Part shown: positions 1-5,154 of the stretch, one piece after another
Numbering within the stretch: position 1 is the stretch's first letter
Layout: every line of letters begins with the position of its first letter
DNA from: Chloroflexi bacterium RBG_16_72_14
GTDB lineage: Bacteria; Chloroflexota; Limnocylindria; Limnocylindrales; CSP1-4
Assembly (NCBI GenBank): GCA_001797035.1
Contig: MGOE01000030.1
Span: forward strand, 23,609 to 28,762
DNA: 5,154 nt
Direction: 5' to 3'
Made by a program: the position numbers and the translations under genes
Notes under the pieces: model-generated
Seen by the model: only the letters and a program-made list of their open reading frames with translations
Databases searched by the model: none
Told to the model about the DNA's origin: nothing

Positions 1-169
1 CGAGCCATGCCTGGAGCAGCCCGGTCGCGCCGCTGATCGTCGAGGCGACGCCGATCGGATGGTCCGTGCCCGAATGGGTCGCGACCAGGCGGATCAGGAT
101 GCGATCAGGTGAGTCGACCGGGATCCACACCCGCACGAGGGCGACGCCGACGACCTCATCGCCGTTCAC
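1..169 (-). CDS. Small unrecognised protein, 3' end beyond window (partial)
   Basis: I do not recognise this gene. An open frame runs on the minus strand from a GTG at 167-169 to the left edge, giving 56 codons and one extra base without a stop. An in-frame TGA at 194-196 bounds it upstream, and GTG 169 is the first usual start after that stop. A later in-frame GTG at codon 12 is an alternative. About 85% of codons end in G or C, as in the neighbouring genes, which is the main support for coding. The visible part reads as one small alpha/beta domain: a strand around residues 11-17 (LVRVWIP), another around 23-30 (RILIRLVA), and a helix-like end at 48-56 (ATGLLQAWL). There is no signal peptide or membrane segment. 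It starts 35 bases after the stop of the SARP-like regulator on the same strand, so the two are probably cotranscribed. No convincing ribosome binding site is seen. Confidence 0.55.
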   Translation of the reverse strand, partial: MNGDEVVGVALVRVWIPVDSPDRILIRLVATHSGTDHPIGVASTISGATGLLQAWL

Positions 170-204
170 CGTCGCACCGTGATGGGGCGGGCATCACCGC
201 ATCG

Positions 205-933
205 TCACCGGACGTGGTGCCGGACCGACGCAAGGCCCGTGGTGGGCCGAATACCGCGGACGAGCTCATCCATCTGGCGGGAGGGCTCGAGACCCAGCTC
301 GTCGTGGATCGCGCGCGTATAGGCGCGGTACTGCCGGAGCGCCTCGCCGACGTTGCCCTCCGCAAGGTGGACCTTGATCAACGCCCGGTGACCGCTCTCG
401 CGCAGCGGCTCCTCGGCCACGGCCAGCAGCCCGACGTCGACCGCGCGGGCGTACGAGCCCGCGGTCGTGAGCTCGACGCACAGCCGCTCGAGCGCGTGGA
501 GCCGGAGCTGGCGGTATCGCTCGCGCTCGACCAGAACCCAGTCGTCGTACCAGTCCGGGAGCAACTCGCCGCCCTGTTCGAGTTCCAGCACTGCCATGTC
601 CGGCACCCCGGATCCGGACGTGAGCTGCCGGGCAAGCTGCATGTGCCGCCGCACGTCGACGTGGACGTCCGATCGCAGCGACAGCTGCTCGCCCGCCGTT
701 TCGATGAGGGCGAGGCCCGAGCGTCGGAGCCGCCACAGCACGGAGCGGAGATTGCCCAGCGCCTGGCGGTCGCTCGTCTCCAGCCACAGGATGCCTGCGA
801 CCCGCGGGCGGAGGACGGGGCGGCCGCTCAGCCCGATGTAGGCGACGAGACGCTGGGCACTGGGCGGCAACTCGATCGGGCTGCCGTCGACCCGTAGCTC
901 GAACCCGTCGATCAGACGCACCTGAAGCGTCAC
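205..933 (-). CDS. SARP-like transcriptional regulator (winged helix + BTAD domain)
   Basis: This 242-residue protein has the two-domain layout of the SARP/AfsR-DnrI-RedD family of actinobacterial activators. Residues about 3-95 look like an OmpR-type winged helix: an N-terminal strand pair ending in a VDG turn, then the segment LETSDRQALGNLRSVLWRLR (51-70), which matches the family's recognition-helix region. Residues about 96-229 match the helical, TPR-like BTAD domain, including DDWVLVERERYRQLRLHALE (130-149) and the DELGLEPS motif (211-218). The NB-ARC ATPase and sensor parts of large AfsR-like proteins are absent, so this is a minimal SARP. The start is GTG at 931-933, with a GGGGTGGA-like ribosome binding site a few bases upstream. 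The gene is divergent from the tail sheath gene, and the repeats between them resemble SARP operators. Control of the injection locus is a reasonable inference from this position, but unproven. Confidence 0.88.
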   Translation of the reverse strand: MTLQVRLIDGFELRVDGSPIELPPSAQRLVAYIGLSGRPVLRPRVAGILWLETSDRQALGNLRSVLWRLRRSGLALIETAGEQLSLRSDVHVDVRRHMQLARQLTSGSGVPDMAVLELEQGGELLPDWYDDWVLVERERYRQLRLHALERLCVELTTAGSYARAVDVGLLAVAEEPLRESGHRALIKVHLAEGNVGEALRQYRAYTRAIHDELGLEPSRQMDELVRGIRPTTGLASVRHHVR

Positions 934-1011
934 GTCAGGTCCACCCCGCCGGACGCGGCATGGGACGCGCGGGGTGGGATCGTGTCCCCACGCCCAAGCC
1001 GCAGGCCGACA

Positions 1012-1039
1012 ACGCTACCACGTCACGGCGTGACTGCAA
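1012..1039 (-). promoter_or_regulatory. Possible promoter of the SARP-like regulator with embedded palindrome
   Basis: On the minus strand, a TTGCAG hexamer (plus-strand 1034-1039) and a TAGCGT hexamer (1012-1017) are separated by 16 bases, close to a housekeeping sigma-factor layout. TAGCGT fits TANNNT, while the -35 match is weak. The spacer holds the perfect inverted repeat GTCACG-G-CGTGAC at 1022-1034, where a bound dimer would block or reposition RNA polymerase. Transcription would begin near 1005 and leave a leader of about 70 bases before the GTG at 933. This is a prediction by eye only. Confidence 0.3.
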
Positions 1040-1075
1040 TGCCTGACGTCAATCCGTATGCAACTTCATCGGCAC

Positions 1076-1093
1076 CGGTGACCGCACGGTGAC
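1076..1093 (+). promoter_or_regulatory. Direct heptamer repeat, candidate SARP operator for the sheath operon
   Basis: CGGTGAC occurs at 1076-1082 and again at 1087-1093, separated by CGCA, so the repeat period is 11 bp (one helical turn). SARP activators are known to bind tandem heptamers spaced this way near the -35 position of target promoters. Related GTGAC or GTCAC elements lie at 1022-1034, and TGACGTCA at 1044-1051. The site lies 98 bases upstream of the sheath start codon and near a SARP-like gene. No clear -10 hexamer follows at the expected distance, which weakens the case. Confidence 0.3.
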
Positions 1094-1178
1094 GGGTGCG
1101 TGATCCGGTCGACCGATGCTCCCGACTCGTTCTTCGGCAGGGGTCGTGCCGCCGCGATCGCCGACGCCGGACCAGAGC

Positions 1179-1183
1179 AGGAG
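1179..1183 (+). promoter_or_regulatory. Ribosome binding site fixing the sheath start
   Basis: AGGAG lies seven bases before ATG 1191. It selects that codon over the in-frame ATG at 1116, which would add 25 low-complexity Ser/Pro/Arg-rich residues ahead of the typical sheath N terminus. Confidence 0.75.
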
Positions 1184-1190
1184 TCGCGCG

Positions 1191-3590
1191 ATGCCCAGTG
1201 CCCTCAGCTACCCGGGCGTCTACATCGAGGAGGTCCCGAGCGGCGTTCACGCGATCGTCGGCGTGTCGACCTCGATCGCTGCATTCGTCGGACGGACCGC
1301 ACGCGGCCCGATCGACCGCGCCGTCCACATCACGGATCGCGCGGCGTTCACGCGGACGTTCGGCGGCGCGCACCCCCGGAGCGACCTGGCCGTCGCCTTC
1401 TCGCAGTTCTTCGACAACGGCGGCACCGACTGCTACGTCGTCCGCATCGCGCACAACGCCCGCGCATCGACGCTGACCCTCAGGTCGGCCGCCGGCGCGA
1501 AGGTGCTGGCCGCGAAGGCGAGCGACAAGGGGGCGGCGGGCGACACCCTGCGTCTCCGCATCGACTACGCAACGACGAACCCGGACGAGACGTTCAACCT
1601 CCGCGTGCTCCAGGAGGAGACGAGCGGCCGCACGACGCTGATCGAGGAGCACACCGCGCTGTCGATGGACCCTGACTCGCCGCGCTACGCTGTGGACTTC
1701 GTCACGGCGAGCTCGGACACGGTCGACCTCGCGCTCGCGGGCGGCTTCGATCCGGTCGCCGCGACGGCGGGCGTCGCTGGCTACAGCGAGAGCCGGCGCC
1801 CGGTCCCGACCACGGGCACGTTTGCCACGACCGTCGACAACCTCGTGCATCCCGGGGGGGCGCAGCGCGGCCAGTTCGAGATCAGCATCGATGACGGCCC
1901 GTTCACGCTCGTCAACATCGCGGGCCAGGCCTTTGCCGGGAACCAGGGCCAGATCGCGACCGAGATCGGGAACCGGATCCGGACGTTCCTCCCGGCCGGC
2001 GTCGACGTCGCGGTGACCTGGGAGGCGCTGTACACGGGGTTCAGGGTCCTCCGGATCACGAGCGCCGCCGGCCGGACCTCGAGCGTCCGCATCCGGCCGG
2101 CCTCGTCCCAGGACCTGGCGGTGCCGCTCATGCTGGGCGTTGGGCAGGGCGGCGTCGAGGTGTCCCGCTTCGCCGGGATCCGGCCCGTTCCCAACGGCAG
2201 CGTGCTCCGGGCCGACTTCAACCAGCTCGTCGGCCAGCAGCAGGATGCGTTCGACCGGATCACGATCGACGGTCAGGACATCGACCTCGTTGCGAACGGC
2301 ACGCCGATCCTCGAGACGACAGCCGGGGCGAACCCCTGGCACCAGGACGCGGGTACCCCGAGCCCGACTCCCACCGGCAACAACGATGGGGTTCGGGAGA
2401 AGCTCCGGATCCTCGCCAGCGCGATCTCCCAGTACCTGCCGCCGGACGGCAACCGGACGTTCCGTGCCGAGCTGTGGGGCAACTACCGGCTCGCGATCCT
2501 CCCGATCACCGGCAACCACAACCGGACGATCAACGTCGCCACCTCGAAGATCGCCGGCGGCGGAACGTTTGACCTCGGGACCCTCCTGGGCGCCAACACG
2601 AGCCGCTATGCCCTCGGAGCGTCGGGCACGAGTCCCTCGCAGGACGGGCCCGGGGTCGCCGGACGGGACGACGACGGGAACCCTCCCGACATGAACGACT
2701 ACCTGGGCGACGCGCAGGCGGCGACCGGCATGCACGCCCTGGACCCGGTCGACATGTTCAACCTGATGGTCCTGCCGATGGACGCCGACGTCGGCGAGCA
2801 GACGCTGCTCCAGGTCGCAGGCAGCGCGAGCGTCTACTGCGCCGAGCGTCGGGCGTTCCTCCTCGTCGATGCGCCTTCCGCCTGGACCGACCGGGCCACG
2901 AAGCGCCCCAGGGCCCAGTCCCACGACGTGGACGCGCTGCGCCAGGTCGTCACCTCCCGCAACGCGGCCGTGTACTACCCGCGGATCGTGTACAGCGCCG
3001 GGGGCCGTCGGCGGTTGACGGGGCCGAGCGGCGCGGTCGCGGGGGTCATGGCGCGGACCGACGTCGAGCGTGGTGTCTGGAAGGCGCCCGCCGGGACCGA
3101 CGCCACCGTCCGCGCCATCCTCGACCTGGAGACGAAGACGACCGACCGCGAGCAGGGCGGGCTCAACAAGGCAGGCGCGAACGTGCTCCGGATCTTCCCG
3201 AGCGGGATCGTGATCTGGGGCGCTCGCACGCTGGCGGGCACGGACGACGACCCCAACGAGTGGAAGTACGTGCCGATCCGGCGCTTCGCGTTGTTCCTCG
3301 AGGAGTCGCTGTTCCGGGGCACGAAGTGGGTCGTGTTCGAGCCGAACGACGAGCCGCTGTGGGCCAATATCCGCAAGAACATCCGCGCCTTCATGCTCGG
3401 CCTGTTCCGACAGGGTGCCTTCGAGGGCGCCACGCCCGACCAGGCGTTCTACGTGAAGTGCGACGCCGAGACGACGACCCCGACGGACCGGAACCTCGGA
3501 ATCGTGAACATCGAGGTCGGGTTCGCGCCGCTCAAGCCGGCGGAGTTCGTCGTGATCCGCATCCAGCAGATCGCCAACAACACCGAGTGA
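1191..3590 (+). CDS. Contractile tail sheath protein with large insertion
   Basis: This is the outer contractile sheath subunit of a phage-tail-like injection machine. Sheath rings surround the inner tube and shorten to drive it through a target envelope. From ATG 1191 it has 799 residues, far longer than the roughly 350-500 usual for eCIS sheaths. The N terminus has the family's YPGVYIEEV motif (7-15) and FFDNGGTDCYVVRI (73-86). The conserved core resumes at about 514 (HALDPVDMFNLMVLPMDA), followed by VYYPRIVY (about 594-601), GPSGAVAGVMARTD (611-624), IFPSGIVIWGARTL (668-681) and WKYVPIRR (691-698). The C-terminal domain runs through FEPNDEPLW (716-724) to the last strand (about 762-792), which in known sheaths links neighbouring subunits. 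Residues about 213-476 form an extra region that looks like a duplicated domain. A run of seven G at 1854-1860 is read through in frame. The tube gene follows after 33 bases. Confidence 0.95.
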   Translation: MPSALSYPGVYIEEVPSGVHAIVGVSTSIAAFVGRTARGPIDRAVHITDRAAFTRTFGGAHPRSDLAVAFSQFFDNGGTDCYVVRIAHNARASTLTLRSAAGAKVLAAKASDKGAAGDTLRLRIDYATTNPDETFNLRVLQEETSGRTTLIEEHTALSMDPDSPRYAVDFVTASSDTVDLALAGGFDPVAATAGVAGYSESRRPVPTTGTFATTVDNLVHPGGAQRGQFEISIDDGPFTLVNIAGQAFAGNQGQIATEIGNRIRTFLPAGVDVAVTWEALYTGFRVLRITSAAGRTSSVRIRPASSQDLAVPLMLGVGQGGVEVSRFAGIRPVPNGSVLRADFNQLVGQQQDAFDRITIDGQDIDLVANGTPILETTAGANPWHQDAGTPSPTPTGNNDGVREKLRILASAISQYLPPDGNRTFRAELWGNYRLAILPITGNHNRTINVATSKIAGGGTFDLGTLLGANTSRYALGASGTSPSQDGPGVAGRDDDGNPPDMNDYLGDAQAATGMHALDPVDMFNLMVLPMDADVGEQTLLQVAGSASVYCAERRAFLLVDAPSAWTDRATKRPRAQSHDVDALRQVVTSRNAAVYYPRIVYSAGGRRRLTGPSGAVAGVMARTDVERGVWKAPAGTDATVRAILDLETKTTDREQGGLNKAGANVLRIFPSGIVIWGARTLAGTDDDPNEWKYVPIRRFALFLEESLFRGTKWVVFEPNDEPLWANIRKNIRAFMLGLFRQGAFEGATPDQAFYVKCDAETTTPTDRNLGIVNIEVGFAPLKPAEFVVIRIQQIANNTE

Positions 3591-3623
3591 CAAGGCGCAC
3601 GCGCGCGGCTGAGGAGGTAGGGC

Positions 3624-4148
3624 ATGCCGACCGGATTCGTCAAGAACGCCAACCGGATCGACCCCTACAAGACCTACAAGTTCCGGGTGCTGTGGGACGA
3701 CAAGCCAGTGCTGGGCGTGAGCAAGGTAGGGCCGCTCCGGCGGGTCACGAACGTGGTCTCGCACCGCGCGGGCGGCTGGAACAGCTCCGACTCGCGCTCG
3801 CCGGGCCGCACCAACTACGACGCGATCACCATGGAGCGCGGGATCACCCATGATGTCGAGTTCGCGAAGTGGGCGGACCGGGTCCATCCCTACGCCGGCG
3901 ACGGCGGCATGGACCTCGTCGGGTTCAAGAAGGAGCTGACGCTCGAGGTCCTCAACGAGAAGGGCCAGGTCGCGCTGCGCTACTTCCTGCACGGGGCCTG
4001 GGTAAGCGAGTTCACCGCAGTCCCGCAGCTCGATTCAAACGCGAACGCGATCGCGGTCGAGACGATCAAGATCGAGATCGACGGCTGGGAGCCCGATCCC
4101 GCCGCACAGGAGCCGGGCGCGAACGACCCGGCCGTGGCGTCGGCCTGA
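3624..4148 (+). CDS. Tail tube protein, T4 gp19-like family
   Basis: This 174-residue protein forms the rigid inner tube that the sheath drives outward. It matches the T4-like gp19 tube family (Afp1/Afp5/Hcp-related fold). Visible features are an N-terminal DPYKTYKFRVLWDD segment (13-26), the family signature PGRTNYDAITMERGITHD (60-77) with a following FAKW (80-83), and a C-terminal block from about 128 ending in AVETIKIEIDGWEPD (144-158). The last 16 residues are an Ala/Pro-rich tail that may be disordered. The usual GF-x-EVSGL motif near residue 35 is replaced by a LGVSKVGPL-like segment, a variation also seen in other tail tube paralogues. AGGAGG at 3612-3617 lies six bases before ATG 3624, a strong ribosome binding site suited to a highly expressed structural subunit. 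Only one tube gene is visible, whereas Afp-type systems often have two. Confidence 0.92.
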   Translation: MPTGFVKNANRIDPYKTYKFRVLWDDKPVLGVSKVGPLRRVTNVVSHRAGGWNSSDSRSPGRTNYDAITMERGITHDVEFAKWADRVHPYAGDGGMDLVGFKKELTLEVLNEKGQVALRYFLHGAWVSEFTAVPQLDSNANAIAVETIKIEIDGWEPDPAAQEPGANDPAVASA

Positions 4149-4171
4149 CCGGCGCCGGGCACGGTTCCGAG

Positions 4172-4993
4172 ATGCTCCCGGGTGCGCCCGTGGACGCGAC
4201 GGTCCCGTCGGGCGGGCGACCGGCGCTGGGGCGGCTCGCAGCCTTCGATCTGCGCCAGTTCGGGACGGTCACGGACGACCTGGGGATCGATCTCGGGGCA
4301 CCCGTCGGGCCGGCGGCGGTCACCGACCTCCTCGCGGCGTGCCTGACCGACGGCCATGGTGTGCCGCCGAGCCGCCCGGAGCTGTGGTCGGCGCCGGTGG
4401 GCGACCGAACGGCGGCCATGGTCGCGATCGCCGCGCTCGAGGGCGACGGCACGTTCGCGGTAGTGCTGCGGTGTCCGGCGCCCGAGTGCGGCGAGGACCT
4501 CGAGATCGAGGTGACCTGGGACGAGGTCTCGGCGGTGGCGCAGCGCGCGTCGGACTCGTTCGACGTCGACGCGGCCGGCGCGCGCTACCAGGTGCGGCGC
4601 CCGACCGGGGCGGACCAGGAGCGGTGGCTCGCGGCGGCCGTCGCGTCACGCGCCCCATCCGGCCGGGACCTCCTCGCGGAGCTGGTCCAGGACCGGCCGC
4701 CCGGCCGGGCGTTCTCCGACGACGAGCTCGCGTCGATCGAGGCGGCGCTCGACGACCACGACCCGCTCGTGTGCTTCGGGCTCGACGTCGTGTGTCCGGC
4801 ATGCGGGGCCGCCTCGCGCCACGAGCCGTCGCTGCTCGCGATGGCCGCAGCAGTGCTGCGCACTCACCAGCGGCGGCTCCTCCGGGACGTGGACGCGCTC
4901 GCGCGGGCCTATGGCTGGAGCGAGGCCGCCATCCTCGCCATCCCCGCGTGGCGGCGAGCCGCCTACCGCGATCTCATCTGGGCGGGTGCCTGA
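4172..4993 (+). CDS. Four-cysteine baseplate/assembly protein, T4 gp26-like
   Basis: This 273-residue protein resembles zinc-ribbon-bearing proteins that follow the tube gene in contractile tail clusters and are often grouped with phage T4 baseplate protein gp26. Two cysteine pairs, C101-x4-C106 (CPAPEC) and C208-x2-C211 (CPAC), are separated by an acidic helical region and could form one zinc site. The C-terminal 60 residues are helical and include RDVDALARAYGWSEAAILAI followed by PAWRRAAYRDLI, a pattern I associate with this family. The role is probably in baseplate or tail-initiation assembly rather than as an abundant structural part; this is inferred from position and pattern. ATG 4172 lies 23 bases after the tube stop with only a weak ribosome binding site, so translation may depend on coupling. 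A GTG at codon 7 is a possible later start. The open frame extends upstream into the tube gene, but without an ATG or GTG near this start. Confidence 0.7.
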   Translation: MLPGAPVDATVPSGGRPALGRLAAFDLRQFGTVTDDLGIDLGAPVGPAAVTDLLAACLTDGHGVPPSRPELWSAPVGDRTAAMVAIAALEGDGTFAVVLRCPAPECGEDLEIEVTWDEVSAVAQRASDSFDVDAAGARYQVRRPTGADQERWLAAAVASRAPSGRDLLAELVQDRPPGRAFSDDELASIEAALDDHDPLVCFGLDVVCPACGAASRHEPSLLAMAAAVLRTHQRRLLRDVDALARAYGWSEAAILAIPAWRRAAYRDLIWAGA

Positions 4994-5154
4994 TGGCATA
5001 CCTCGCGCGGCTCCTCGCCGACGGCGTCCCCCCCCGTCGGTCCGCGTCACGGAGCGAGGGACCGGTGCAGCGCCTCGACGCCGAGGGGATCCGCGAGCTC
5101 GGGCCGTCTCCCGTCCCGGCCGGGCCGTTGGCCACCACGCCGACCCGGCCCGAC
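4993..5154 (+). CDS. Unrecognised injection-locus protein, N-terminal 54 codons (partial)
   Basis: I do not recognise a family with confidence. The start ATG 4993-4995 shares its A with the preceding TGA (TGATG), so translation is very likely coupled to the four-Cys gene. The frame stays open for 54 codons to the right edge, with about 90% G or C at third positions. The sequence begins MAYLARLLADGVPPRRSAS and continues as a Pro/Ala/Arg-rich stretch with little predicted order. A short hydrophobic helix of about eight residues comes first; it is too short for a membrane anchor and lacks a signal-peptide cleavage pattern. Unassigned proteins with a short N-terminal helix and a proline-rich stretch do occur at this place in eCIS clusters, but that is a recollection and not a domain match. 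A run of eight C at 5028-5035 falls within codons 12-15. Confidence 0.7.
   Translation, partial: MAYLARLLADGVPPRRSASRSEGPVQRLDAEGIRELGPSPVPAGPLATTPTRPD

Noticed and set aside
109..897. A 262-codon plus-strand open frame
   Set aside because: It lies opposite the SARP-like regulator, has low-complexity composition with no recognisable motif, and conflicts with the well-supported regulator and the small minus-strand gene.
974..991. Short hairpin in the leader of the regulator transcript (GTGGG/CCCAC)
   Set aside because: A five-bp stem with an eight-base loop and no U tract or partner element is too weak to call a terminator or riboswitch in such GC-rich sequence.
1116..1190. A 25-residue N-terminal extension of the sheath from ATG 1116
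   Set aside because: It has no ribosome binding site and is Ser/Pro/Arg-rich, whereas ATG 1191 has AGGAG at good spacing and begins just before the conserved YPGVYIEEV motif.
1854..1860. G7 run in the sheath gene as a possible frameshift site
   Set aside because: The reading frame continues unchanged with normal codon use to the conserved C terminus, so there is no sign of a frameshift or programmed slippage.
1023..3992. A 989-codon open frame on the minus strand opposite the sheath and tube genes
   Set aside because: It is a by-product of high GC, lying antisense to two clear structural genes. The product is dominated by Arg, Val, Asp, Gly and Ala, with no recognisable domain, and it runs across an intergenic gap and into the tube gene.
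3869..4171. An upstream extension of the gp26-like gene overlapping the tube gene
   Set aside because: The extra part is an out-of-frame shadow of the tube gene, very rich in Arg and Gly. The first credible start after the tube stop is ATG 4172.

Overview
The window is GC-rich throughout, and every gene kept here uses G or C at nearly all third codon positions. It carries a SARP/BTAD-type regulator. Together these suggest a high-GC Actinomycetota or Chloroflexota genome, but nothing in the window fixes the taxon. Two gene blocks diverge from a shared intergenic region at about 934-1190.

Left block, minus strand: a compact SARP-like regulator (winged helix plus BTAD domain, 205-933) is followed 35 bases later by a small unrecognised gene that runs off the left edge (169 down to 1).

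Intergenic region: it is rich in GTGAC/GTCAC elements. They include a perfect 6-bp inverted repeat lying in the spacer of a possible minus-strand promoter, and a pair of CGGTGAC heptamers repeating every 11 bp. The second layout resembles known SARP operators. A plausible reading is that the regulator controls itself and the injection genes, but this is inference.

Right block, plus strand, tightly spaced: a very large contractile tail sheath (1191-3590, 799 aa), a gp19-family tail tube protein (3624-4148), a four-cysteine protein resembling phage T4 gp26-type baseplate/assembly proteins (4172-4993), and the first 54 codons of an unrecognised gene overlapping the previous stop by one base. Sheath and tube form the contractile barrel of a phage-tail-like injection machine. 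The four-Cys protein probably helps assemble or connect the baseplate. The remaining parts (LysM collar protein, spike, PAAR tip, gp25-like baseplate, AAA+ ATPase) would be expected beyond the right edge.

A tail sheath and tube next to a chromosomal-type SARP regulator, with no capsid, portal or terminase in view, favour an extracellular contractile injection system (eCIS, Afp/PVC/metamorphosis-structure type) over a complete myophage. The window is too short to exclude a prophage. The most unusual feature is the sheath: its size comes from a long insertion that appears to contain two diverged tandem copies of one alpha/beta domain.
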